Part shown: in pieces, positions 25,479-32,957 of the stretch
How the letters are laid out: each line of letters starts with the position of its first letter
Numbering within the stretch: the stretch's first letter is position 1
Origin: an uncultured Chitinophaga sp.
GTDB taxonomy: Bacteria; Bacteroidota; Bacteroidia; Chitinophagales; Chitinophagaceae
DNA length: 64,000 bases
Assembly: GCF_946479755.1 (NCBI RefSeq)
Contig: NZ_CAMLHC010000020.1
Coordinates: 62,001-126,000 of the forward strand
Direction: 5' to 3'
Translations under genes and position numbers: made by a program
Notes under the pieces: generated by a model
What the model saw: only the letters and a program-made list of their open reading frames with translations
What the model was told of the DNA's origin: nothing
Database searches by the model: none

Positions 25479-26012
25479 ATGATTTTAATGAAAAGACGTT
25501 TTAAGCGGTACAAACCATATCAACCGGCGCCAGCAATACACACGGCCAACCAGATAGCAGACTGGTTTCTGGCGAAACTGGACACCAACGCCGGAGATAC
25601 GATTTCGCCACGAAAACTACAGAAGCTGGTATACTATGCGCAAGCATGGCACCTAACCGCATTTCGTCAGCCGCTCTTTAATGACCCTATCCAGGCATGG
25701 GTACATGGCCCTGTTATTCCAGCACTGTACGAGCGGTTTAAAAATAGCGGCCGGGATTGCCTTAACGAGGTAAACAACAGTGGCTTGGAAAAAATTGATT
25801 TTCCCAAAGAAACGGAGGCACTGTTAAACGAAGTGTATACGGTCTACGGAGAACATTCTGCCAGCTATCTGGAACAGCTAATCCATCGTGAAACGCCCTG
25901 GATAAAAGCAAGAAAAGGATTACAGCTGTATCAGCATTCGGATGCGATCATTACAGCTGAGTCTATGATTAATTATTATAGTGCTTTAAAAAATGGGGAA
26001 AAAACATCATAA
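25479..26012 (+). CDS. Panacea-domain (DUF4065) protein, probable antitoxin
   Basis: The Panacea domain is clear: TANQIADWFLAKLD, then ISPRKLQKLVYYAQAWHLT, and QAWVHGPVIPALYERFK, followed by the end segment HRETPWIKARKG. Panacea proteins (SocA, GepA, PanA relatives) neutralise many unrelated toxins and are usually encoded directly next to the toxin. Here the 3' end overlaps the next frame by 20 nt. The frame is open from 25344; I chose the ATG at 25479 because the domain begins about 10 residues later and the upstream part is not family-like. The ATG at 25488 is equally possible. Confidence 0.82.
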   Translation: MILMKRRFKRYKPYQPAPAIHTANQIADWFLAKLDTNAGDTISPRKLQKLVYYAQAWHLTAFRQPLFNDPIQAWVHGPVIPALYERFKNSGRDCLNEVNNSGLEKIDFPKETEALLNEVYTVYGEHSASYLEQLIHRETPWIKARKGLQLYQHSDAIITAESMINYYSALKNGEKTS

Positions 26013-26457
26013 CCGCAGCATCATTCCTCATAGAATTGTTGGATCCGAACAAACACATCGATACATCTCCGCTAATCAGGCAATAATGCATGATTGGTGG
26101 CAAGGGGGTAATCAAGCCCACATACTTGTGTCTATCCGGTTTCTTCAACATGACTATGAATGCTTTTCAGATTGGGGAAAAACAGAAATGAAAGTATTCT
26201 GGTATTTTCAGTCCAAACTTCACAAATTCACCTGGCAGCAGGTTTATGACACTTCCCGTAAGTCCGATAAAAATGGATTTGGATATACTAGAATTTCACG
26301 AAGTATATATCCTGAGAGTGAATTCAAAAAATCGCTGGATGATGAGATAGAACTATTTGAACTACGGGTTGATCAGGCCAAAAGGGTTCACGGCTTTCGT
26401 ATAAGATCAGTATTTTACTTATGCTGGCTGGATAAGGGACATAAAATTTGCGCCTGA
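25993..26457 (+). CDS. Putative toxin partner of the Panacea antitoxin, unknown family
   Basis: This 154-aa basic protein is read in a different frame and overlaps the Panacea gene by 20 nt, the arrangement expected of a toxin-antitoxin pair. I do not recognise a named toxin fold. Visible parts are HRYISANQAIMHDWWQGG, FWYFQSKLHKFTWQQVYDTSRKS, a charged helix EFKKSLDDEIELFELRVDQAK, and the end RVHGFRIRSVFYLCWLDKGHKIC, whose beta-strand and Cys ending is reminiscent of small RNase-like toxins. It has no membrane segment. The toxin role is inferred from position and size only. Confidence 0.6.
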   Translation: MGKKHHNRSIIPHRIVGSEQTHRYISANQAIMHDWWQGGNQAHILVSIRFLQHDYECFSDWGKTEMKVFWYFQSKLHKFTWQQVYDTSRKSDKNGFGYTRISRSIYPESEFKKSLDDEIELFELRVDQAKRVHGFRIRSVFYLCWLDKGHKICA

Positions 26458-26494
26458 TAATACATAAACAATGCATTACAGAAAAATCGAACTA

Positions 26495-26509
26495 TCAAGT
26501 TATACTTGA
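26495..26509. repeat. Inverted repeat TCAAGT-TAT-ACTTGA upstream of the Fic gene
   Basis: This is a 6-3-6 inverted repeat followed by CAG. The same outline, TCAAGn-N3-nCTTGACAG, recurs 59 bp further on inside the longer repeat at 26543-26579. The pair may be binding sites for a regulator of the toxin island, possibly the RhuM part of the downstream protein. Confidence 0.5.
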
Positions 26510-26542
26510 CAGTTGATCCTGATAACCATGAAAGACGTCTCC

Positions 26543-26579
26543 AGATTGAGCTGTCAAGGAATCCTTGACAGCTCAATCT
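26543..26579. repeat. Perfect 17-bp inverted repeat between the TA pair and the Fic gene
   Basis: AGATTGAGCTGTCAAGG (26543-26559) and its exact complement (26563-26579) flank a 3-nt centre. A T run comes only 11 nt later (26591-26596), so as a terminator for the TA pair it is unusual. Its right edge touches the -33 position of the promoter candidate at 26602-26609, which fits an operator equally well. Confidence 0.75.
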
Positions 26580-26601
26580 ATAGAATTAAATTTTTTAAAT
26601 A

Positions 26602-26609
26602 TATCTTTG
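26602..26609 (+). promoter_or_regulatory. Candidate -7 element of the RhuM-Fic gene
   Basis: TATCTTTG matches the Bacteroidota TAnnTTTG element exactly and lies 40 nt before the ATG. There is no good TTTG about 20 nt upstream; that position is taken by the end of the perfect inverted repeat, so the promoter may depend on or be blocked by a protein there. Confidence 0.4.
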
Positions 26610-26649
26610 CGCGTCATCTATAGATTTAATAACCCCAAAACCTAAAGTC

Positions 26650-27525
26650 ATGTTCAGCATTAACATTGCAGGAAACAACCCCGCATTCTCCTACCAGACA
26701 TTTACAGAACGTACCACTGTCCACCTGTACATCGACCATAACACTATCTGGATCACGCCTCAACAGATCGCGACATTATTTCGCGAGCCTGAGAAAGAGA
26801 TCCGTCATCATATCAATATGGTTTATCTGGAAGGGGAAGCCGAAGAAGCATCTACCAACAATGGCACCGATAGCTATGCACTGGAAATAGCCATTGCCAT
26901 TGCTTACCGCATTCCCTCCAAACGCTGCATACAGTTCCGGTCCTGGGTCAGCAAAACGCTCAACGCCCAACTGGTACCTGCCGCCCCGGCCGTACCTGGC
27001 GACGAAGCAGCTGCATTACAGCAGGTGCTGACCGATTATGCCTATGCGTTAGACATTCTTGATCAGTACGATCATCAGCGGTTACAGCTCACCGGCACCA
27101 CGGCAGACAATCTTTTCCACATTACCTATCCGGCAGCCATGGCGGCTATCCACGGACTGAAAGACAAGTTCGGAGGCAGCAGCCTCTTTGGCAATGAAAA
27201 AGACGACTCCTTCCGCAGTTCCCTGGCGGTGATTTACCAGACGTTCGACGGCATGGCGTTATACCCCGGCGTAGAAGAGAAAGCAGCGCACCTGTTATAC
27301 TTTGTGGTCAAAAACCACTCGTTTTCAGATGGCAACAAGCGGATCGCTGCTTTTCTGTTTGTCTGGTTTATGGGAAAAAATAATTTGCTCTACCGGAAAG
27401 ACGGGTCCAAACGTATCGCGGACAACGCACTCGTAGCCATGACACTGATGATTGCAGAAAGTAAAGCAGATGAAATGGACATGATGATTAAAGTAGTGGT
27501 AAACCTTATCAATACAATGAATTGA
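26650..27525 (+). CDS. RhuM-like / Fic-Doc domain protein
   Basis: This 291-aa protein has an N-terminal part (about 25-110) resembling the RhuM/virulence-protein fold: TTVHLYIDHNTIWITPQQIATLF and later SYALEIAIAIAYRIPSKRCIQFRSWV. The C-terminal Fic/Doc domain carries the active-site loop HSFSDGNKRIAAFLF, of the HxFxDGNKR type found in Doc and many RhuM-Fic proteins. Fic domains transfer AMP or phosphate to target proteins. The N-terminal part probably binds DNA or controls the activity. There is no separate inhibitory gene next to it. It lies between the Panacea pair and a convergent sigma factor gene. Confidence 0.85.
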   Translation: MFSINIAGNNPAFSYQTFTERTTVHLYIDHNTIWITPQQIATLFREPEKEIRHHINMVYLEGEAEEASTNNGTDSYALEIAIAIAYRIPSKRCIQFRSWVSKTLNAQLVPAAPAVPGDEAAALQQVLTDYAYALDILDQYDHQRLQLTGTTADNLFHITYPAAMAAIHGLKDKFGGSSLFGNEKDDSFRSSLAVIYQTFDGMALYPGVEEKAAHLLYFVVKNHSFSDGNKRIAAFLFVWFMGKNNLLYRKDGSKRIADNALVAMTLMIAESKADEMDMMIKVVVNLINTMN

Positions 27526-27534
27526 TACCGGATA

Positions 27535-28113
27535 TCAAACTCCTTCTACCAACATCTGTTTCCGCAGGTTCATGATCGCGTAACGTACCCTGCCCAACGC
27601 GGTATTGATACTGATACCAATCGTCTGGGCCATCTCTTTGTAACTCAGGTCTGCATAATATCGTAAGATCACCGCTTCCCGCTGTACCGGCGGCAGCTGG
27701 TCCAGCATAGCGCCGATCTCCTGGTTGGTTTCATGCGTGATCAGGTGATGTTCAGCACTGTGTTCCATCAGGTCCAGGCTGTCACCCATCTCATCATTAT
27801 AGGGAGCTACCATCGTTTTACCCCAGGCGCTGGCTTTACGGAAATGGCTGATACAGCAGTTGTGGGCAATCCGTACCGCCCAGGCGAGGAAACGGTTATT
27901 GTCAGCATATTGCCCGCTATGCAGGGCGTTGACAATCTTGATGAAAACTTCCTGAAAAATATCTTCTGCCAGATCGCGGTTACGCACCAGCAGCACGATA
28001 GTGGTATATAATCTGTTTTTATGACGATGTACCAGCGTGGTGAACGCGTGGTTGTCGCCGTCTACGTACAGTCGGATCAACTCGTGGTCGGTAAAATCAG
28101 AATACTTGTTCAT
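27535..28113 (-). CDS. ECF-type RNA polymerase sigma factor
   Basis: The 192-aa protein has the two-domain ECF form. Region 2 carries DHELIRLYVDGDNHAFTTLVHRHKNRLY and DLAEDIFQEVFIKI; region 4 carries LPPVQREAVILRYYADLSYKEMAQTIGISINTALGRVRYAIMNLRK. There is no FecR or other anti-sigma gene nearby. It is the last gene of the T9SS-related block, set off from the collagen-like lipoprotein gene by a strong hairpin. Its overall look resembles the conserved ECF factors that include SigP, which controls T9SS genes in Porphyromonas. That link is a weak inference. Confidence 0.88.
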   Translation of the reverse strand: MNKYSDFTDHELIRLYVDGDNHAFTTLVHRHKNRLYTTIVLLVRNRDLAEDIFQEVFIKIVNALHSGQYADNNRFLAWAVRIAHNCCISHFRKASAWGKTMVAPYNDEMGDSLDLMEHSAEHHLITHETNQEIGAMLDQLPPVQREAVILRYYADLSYKEMAQTIGISINTALGRVRYAIMNLRKQMLVEGV

Positions 28114-28146
28114 ACACAGGTTTCAAGCGTTAAAAAATAGGTTCAG

Positions 28147-28181
28147 GAAACGGTCTCCCTCGACAGGGAGACCATAGTTTC
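28147..28181 (-). terminator. Hairpin between the collagen-like lipoprotein gene and the sigma factor gene
   Basis: GGTCTCCCT (28152-28160) and AGGGAGACC (28165-28173) form a perfect 9-bp stem with a 4-nt loop. GAAAC (28147-28151) and GTTTC (28177-28181) extend it past a 3-nt bulge. It lies downstream of the lipoprotein gene and upstream of the sigma gene. No clear T run follows, so partial termination or mRNA stabilisation is possible. Confidence 0.6.
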
Positions 28182-28209
28182 TATATGCTGGAGGCTATGA
28201 GTAAATAAC

Positions 28210-28800
28210 CTAGTCTTGCAGGTTCAGCACCTGCCGAACCTGGCTATAATTTTTCCAGTCCAGGCTGCTGGCGGAGCGGGCAGACACGCCACCCGGCACG
28301 ATCACGTACCGGTACTGATAACGTTTACCAGCGGTAGTCGTCTGGGTACTGGGATTACCATTAGAAATAAGGTTGATGGATTTGGATGCGGCCACATAAC
28401 GGATCAGCGTCCCAAACTCATCGGTGTAAGGCAACAGCACAATGCTCTGCTGGGAAGCCGTCCCGAGGTTGATATACACATTCACCAGCGCATTGGCCAA
28501 TACGGCAGAATCCAGTTTAGGCGCATTGATAGCGGCAGCGTACAACACCGTGTCTACCGTACCATCAGGATTGGTCACTGTCTGCGCGCCCTGAAAACGA
28601 ACATCCAGCCAGCCGGAATAAATAACATTCGCAGATCCCGGATCCCCCGGATCACCTTTAGGGCCCTGTGGCCCCTGTGCACCGTTAGAACCATTAGGAC
28701 CGGCAGGTCCCTGCGGACCGTCTTTAGAGCAGGACATGAAGCAAACTACAACAGCGAGAATAAGTGCATAGGGCATGCAGCGCAATACTTGTTTCATCAT
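28210..28800 (-). CDS. Lipoprotein with a short collagen-like Gly-X-Y tract
   Basis: The 196-aa protein has a lipoprotein signal with a lipobox ending FMSC (Cys24), then nine Gly-X-Y triplets at residues 28-54 (GPQGPAGPNG, ...GPKGDPGDPG). A globular domain without a name I know follows (YSGWLDVRF, VYINLGTASQQSIVLLPYTDE, RYQYRYVIVPGG). Short collagen-like stretches behind the lipid anchor are common in Bacteroidota lipoproteins and probably act as a stiff spacer. It is 38 nt downstream of a PorP/SprF gene, so it may be cotranscribed with the T9SS block. Confidence 0.85.
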   Translation of the reverse strand: MMKQVLRCMPYALILAVVVCFMSCSKDGPQGPAGPNGSNGAQGPQGPKGDPGDPGSANVIYSGWLDVRFQGAQTVTNPDGTVDTVLYAAAINAPKLDSAVLANALVNVYINLGTASQQSIVLLPYTDEFGTLIRYVAASKSINLISNGNPSTQTTTAGKRYQYRYVIVPGGVSARSASSLDWKNYSQVRQVLNLQD

Positions 28801-28838
28801 TACAATTTGAGTTTAAGTGTTTATTTTGATTGATGTTT

Positions 28839-29867
28839 CTACCATACATTCCGCGGACAGGTATCGCCGTATTTGTTACCCAGCAGGAAACCGATCATGA
28901 TCTCATGCGATCCCTTGCTGACGGTATTTAACGTCGACGCCGTATAGTCGTAGGAGTAACCGATATTGAAAGTGGAGTTGATGTTCACCCCGAACATGCC
29001 CGCCACGCCGTCATGCAGGCGATACGATGCACCCGCCCAGAAACGGTCACGGAACATCATGCGTGCGTTGACATCCACGCTGACCGGCATAGCGGTGATA
29101 AACTTTACCATTACGGAAGGCAGCACGTTGATATCATCGTTGATCCATAAGCGGTAGCCCGTCGTAAAAAAGAGGTGGGGCACCAGCTTTCCCTGGTACA
29201 GGCTGTCGCCCGCCAGCTTACCATTATCAAAACCAATCTTCTGCGGGATAATATTCTGTGCAGAAGCTCCTGCAAAGAAATCAGCGGCATACAGCCACAG
29301 ACCGGCGCCGATGTCCGGACGCCAGCGGTTCAGGATGCCCGTACCGTTGATGGCGGGATCGTTAGGGTCCAGGAAACCCACCTTACCGGCATCGAGGCTC
29401 ACCTGCTGCATACCGAGTGATAAACCCGCACTCAGGCTCATGGTGGGCGTGAGGTTGATATGATGCGCGTAGGCGGCGCTGATGGCAAAACGGTTGAGCG
29501 GACCAGCTTTGTCATTCAGGATGGTCAGGCCGGCGCCAGGGTGCGGCGGAGGCGTCGTATAGTCGCGCCAGTAAGCTTTTCCCCGCGGATTTTCCCCGGG
29601 CATCTCAAAGCCTGTAGGCGAAGCACTGCTGTAATCCGATTTGCGCAACGGCCCATGCACCGTCAGATAGGTGGTCACCGGCGCACCATTCAACCCCGCC
29701 CACTGATGCCGGTGGCTCAGGCGCAGGTCCCAGTAGTTTTCTATTCCTGCCACAGCAGGATTGATGATGAAAGGATTCATGATATACTGTGTGTAGTGCG
29801 GCTGTTGCTGCGCCTGCACCCACATCGCCATCAATCCTATCAGACCAGTTAACACAAACTTTTTCAT
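28839..29867 (-). CDS. PorP/SprF-family type IX secretion membrane protein (copy 1)
   Basis: This 342-aa outer membrane beta-barrel has a signal peptide ending VQAQ, then QQPHYTQYIMNPFIINPAVAGIENYWDLRLSHRHQW, the standard PorP/SprF opening. Later barrel strands include FFTTGYRLWINDDINVLPSVMVKF and AGASYRLHDGVAGMFGVNINSTFNIGYSYDYT. PorP/SprF proteins are needed for secretion or anchoring of T9SS cargo, particularly cargo with type B sorting domains such as SprB. Copy 2 (31921-32925) lies on the other side of the OmpA/PorE-like gene, and two type B cargo genes lie upstream. Confidence 0.93.
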   Translation of the reverse strand: MKKFVLTGLIGLMAMWVQAQQQPHYTQYIMNPFIINPAVAGIENYWDLRLSHRHQWAGLNGAPVTTYLTVHGPLRKSDYSSASPTGFEMPGENPRGKAYWRDYTTPPPHPGAGLTILNDKAGPLNRFAISAAYAHHINLTPTMSLSAGLSLGMQQVSLDAGKVGFLDPNDPAINGTGILNRWRPDIGAGLWLYAADFFAGASAQNIIPQKIGFDNGKLAGDSLYQGKLVPHLFFTTGYRLWINDDINVLPSVMVKFITAMPVSVDVNARMMFRDRFWAGASYRLHDGVAGMFGVNINSTFNIGYSYDYTASTLNTVSKGSHEIMIGFLLGNKYGDTCPRNVW

Positions 29868-29901
29868 GACTCAATGTTTTAGGTTAAAAACAGGTCCGCT
29901 C

Positions 29902-31893
29902 CTATTTCTTCAGTATCGTGAAGGTGGTCCTTCTGTTCTGCTGTCTTCCTTCCGGGTTGTCGGATCCGTCCGGCAGCGTATTAGGCGCTATCGGCATAGT
30001 GGCGCCATAACCTTTGTAGGTGAGGCGGTGCGCGTCTATTCCTTTTTCCACCAGGTAGTCTACGCAACTCTTGGCGCGGGCTTCGGAAAGTCGCTGGTTG
30101 TAACGTTTGCCTCCTTTGCTGTCGGTATGGGCCGCCAGCTCAATCTCCATATTGGGATTTTCCTGCAGCAGGACCGCCAGTTTATCCAGCGATGCAGAAG
30201 ATTCAGGCTTCAGCGTCGCTTTATCATAGTCGTAGTACACATTTTCGAGCGTCACCGGAGACGGTGGCGCTACAATCGGCGTAAGGCACAACGCCGGTGC
30301 GGTAATAGCGGCGGTATCTTCATTTTGCGGCAGATCGATGTGTTGCGTACCCTGCGTATAACCTACTGCGTTAGCGATGGCTACCAGCGGCTGGTATTCG
30401 TCCATCGTAAAGGCATAACTGCCATCGGCGCCGGTACTGCGGGTGGTGACCACCTGGTTATTAACGGTGTCGATAATACGTACTTCCGCTCCCGCCACAG
30501 GCGTATTACTGTTACACGCCACCACAACACCGCTCAACTGCCGCGCAGGACGTGTTTTATGGAGAAAGAAAAGTTCGAGGCAACATTCTGCCGCCCTGTC
30601 TGTACCCAGCAACACATCATCGAGCAGGTTACGGTTGTTGCTCCGGCTGGCGAAGTAGATGTCATCTTTAACGGAATTGACCGGATACCCCATGTTCACC
30701 GGCGCCTGAAAGTTGCCCGGTTCTCCCTTGCTGCTGAAGAAATCATAGCCACCCATACCGGTCCTTCCATCGGTGGAAAACACCAGCGTGCGGGTAGCTG
30801 CATGATAATAAGGCGCCTGTTCGTTATCCGCCGTATTGATCACCTCACCGAGATTAGCGGTACTCACAGGCTTGCCGGTTTCATCCAGTGTGGCGTACCA
30901 CAGGTCAAAACCGCCCTGGCCCCCGGGACGGTCGCTGGCATACAGGAGGTGTTTGCCATCGGGCAACACAAAAGGCTGCTGCGTATTGCTGCCAGGCACA
31001 TTGATCACCGCATCCAGCGCCACAGGCTCGCTCCAGTTGTTGCCGCTTTTGCGGGACACCCACAGGGAAGTCACTTTTTTACCATGATCGATCTGCCAGC
31101 GGGTGATGAACAACTGCTGCCCGTCAGGGGTAATGCTGACAGCGCCCTGGTGCAGCGATTCAGGTTGGGCGACCGGTAGCAGTTTAATATTGGCCGCCTG
31201 CCCGTCAGCGTAGTCGGCGGTGTACACCCTGTTGACAAAACCTTTGTTTTTGGCAGGGTCCGGACGGGTGGACGTAAACAGCAACGCACCATCGGCTGTC
31301 CAGAGCGGCGCATAGCTGGCGCCGGTGGTATTCAGTGCCGCCGGCGCTTTGCGTATTTCATAGAGGGCAAGGTCAGACCGTTTCAATTGAGCATTGACAA
31401 ATGCGAGGTTTTTCACTTCCCGTTCGGCAGCGGCACTATAGCTGTCTTTGGAACCGTAGCCCTGCAGAAAACTGTGGAATGCTTTCTCTGCATCTTCGTA
31501 TTTACCAAGGGCACGGAGGGAAACAGCATAATAATAGGCTGCCAGCGGGAAATTTTTCGCGTCGGCTTCCAGCACTGCTTCATAGTGCGGCGCCGCTTTT
31601 TCATAGTTATGCAGGTTACGGTAGCTCTCCGCCAGTTTGTACACCGCCTGCTGCGCGCTGCTTACCGGCACCGTTGTTTTGCGGCTGGCGTTCACCGCCG
31701 CATAAGGTTTATAGGAATCCTGCCGGAAAGATTTATTCCTGGTGCCGAGGTATTTTTCATAATACTGCACTGCCGAATTATAATCTTCCTTTTTATAGTA
31801 TTGATCGGCCGCTTTCAGGTAATCGTAGGTAAACTGCGCCTGTAGCGTCATAGCGGCCAGTAAAACGGATGCGGTAAATAATATTTTTTTCAT
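29902..31893 (-). CDS. PorE-like OmpA-family protein (TPR, beta-propeller, carboxypeptidase-regulatory, OmpA domains)
   Basis: The 663-aa protein has a signal peptide ending LQAQ. TPR-like helices follow at about 20-150 (KAADQYYKKEDYNSAVQYYEKYL). PD40-type propeller repeats occupy about 180-430 (LWTADGALLFTSTRPDP, FVLPDGKHLLYASDRPGGQGGFDLWYA, FSTDGRTGMGGYDFF). A carboxypeptidase-regulatory beta-sandwich is at about 450-530, and an OmpA C-terminal domain is at about 550-663 (NMEIELAAHTDSKGGKRYNQRLSEARAKSCVDYL). This is the domain order described for PorE, which ties the T9SS to peptidoglycan. It sits between two PorP/SprF genes, which fits a local T9SS accessory set. Confidence 0.9.
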   Translation of the reverse strand: MKKILFTASVLLAAMTLQAQFTYDYLKAADQYYKKEDYNSAVQYYEKYLGTRNKSFRQDSYKPYAAVNASRKTTVPVSSAQQAVYKLAESYRNLHNYEKAAPHYEAVLEADAKNFPLAAYYYAVSLRALGKYEDAEKAFHSFLQGYGSKDSYSAAAEREVKNLAFVNAQLKRSDLALYEIRKAPAALNTTGASYAPLWTADGALLFTSTRPDPAKNKGFVNRVYTADYADGQAANIKLLPVAQPESLHQGAVSITPDGQQLFITRWQIDHGKKVTSLWVSRKSGNNWSEPVALDAVINVPGSNTQQPFVLPDGKHLLYASDRPGGQGGFDLWYATLDETGKPVSTANLGEVINTADNEQAPYYHAATRTLVFSTDGRTGMGGYDFFSSKGEPGNFQAPVNMGYPVNSVKDDIYFASRSNNRNLLDDVLLGTDRAAECCLELFFLHKTRPARQLSGVVVACNSNTPVAGAEVRIIDTVNNQVVTTRSTGADGSYAFTMDEYQPLVAIANAVGYTQGTQHIDLPQNEDTAAITAPALCLTPIVAPPSPVTLENVYYDYDKATLKPESSASLDKLAVLLQENPNMEIELAAHTDSKGGKRYNQRLSEARAKSCVDYLVEKGIDAHRLTYKGYGATMPIAPNTLPDGSDNPEGRQQNRRTTFTILKK

Positions 31894-31920
31894 GAGATGT
31901 CTGTTACATGTAGAGATGAA

Positions 31921-32925
31921 TTACAAACGGGGGCATACAAATTCCACTTCCGGCGTCTTCACTTTCCTGCGTCCGATAAAAGTGAGCGATACTTCGAAGC
32001 TGTTGGAACCGCGGGCCATCTTGCTCAGGTCTGAGGTATTGATATCATAGCTCACCCCCAGCATCATGCTCTTGTAAATAAACCCGGCATGGGTGGTGAA
32101 GGCATCTTTTAAGCGATAGTTCAGTCCCAGCAGGAAATCCGTTTCAGGCGCTGCTTTCAGCTGGCCATAGGCGCCGATCATTTTCTCCTGCGCCGGTCCC
32201 TGCGCCATAAACAGGAAGTTGGGTGTAATACTCAGTATGTCCGACACCGTTAGCTTCACGCCGCCATGTATATTAAAGCGCATCGGGAAACGGGCGTCCC
32301 CGGCTGCGGCAAACTGGTCCTGCGGACGGGTAAGGTGTATCACAGAAAAACCGCCGTAGATATTGAACTTCTTACCAGGCGTGGCGTCGTAATAAAGCGC
32401 GCCGGCGCCGGCATCAAAAGAAAGGGAAGAAGTCCGGGTCAGCACATCGGTCACCGGGTTGCCGGGGTTATAGCCTGTCACCGGGTTCCATTGCTCACCG
32501 AAGGTGAGCTTGGAAGGATCAAAGCGGCGCTGGATAAATCCCAGCTGCAGGCCGAAGTTGAGCTGATGGTAATGCGCGGCGTCCAGCTTTACACCGGTGT
32601 AAGCAGCGCTTACATAACCGGTGGTATAGTTGTACCCACCGTCACCGGCGGCCTGGTTCAGCACACTGGCGCCGAAGTTGATATTTTTGGCGGTCGGCAC
32701 TTCGGCCGTGATACCGTATGTTTTAAACGGGCTGATATTTCCCCATTGTGTGCGGTATATCGCAGCAATCCGGTAGTCCCCGTCGAAAGCGCCGGTCAGG
32801 GCCGGGTTAAGCCACGACGGATAGGTATAGTACTGCGAGAAATGCGGGTCAGCCTGGGCCATCGCCCTGGAGCAGGCGAAGAGGGCTGTCACTGACATGA
32901 GCCATGTTGCAATTTTTATTCTCAT
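31921..32925 (-). CDS. PorP/SprF-family type IX secretion membrane protein (copy 2)
   Basis: The 334-aa protein has a signal peptide ending AMAQ, followed by ADPHFSQYYTYPSWLNPALTGAFDGDYRIAAIYRTQWG, a typical PorP/SprF N-terminus. It continues with repeated barrel strands (FNIYGGFSVIHL, LLGLNYRLKDAFTTHAGFIYKSMMLGVSYDINTSDL). It differs clearly from copy 1, so the two are not a recent duplication. It starts 32 nt after the 1375-aa cargo gene with a type B sorting domain, which may be its specific client. Confidence 0.93.
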   Translation of the reverse strand: MRIKIATWLMSVTALFACSRAMAQADPHFSQYYTYPSWLNPALTGAFDGDYRIAAIYRTQWGNISPFKTYGITAEVPTAKNINFGASVLNQAAGDGGYNYTTGYVSAAYTGVKLDAAHYHQLNFGLQLGFIQRRFDPSKLTFGEQWNPVTGYNPGNPVTDVLTRTSSLSFDAGAGALYYDATPGKKFNIYGGFSVIHLTRPQDQFAAAGDARFPMRFNIHGGVKLTVSDILSITPNFLFMAQGPAQEKMIGAYGQLKAAPETDFLLGLNYRLKDAFTTHAGFIYKSMMLGVSYDINTSDLSKMARGSNSFEVSLTFIGRRKVKTPEVEFVCPRL

Positions 32926-32957
32926 TTTGTGTCCGTGTTTTATGTGAATAATGTTCG

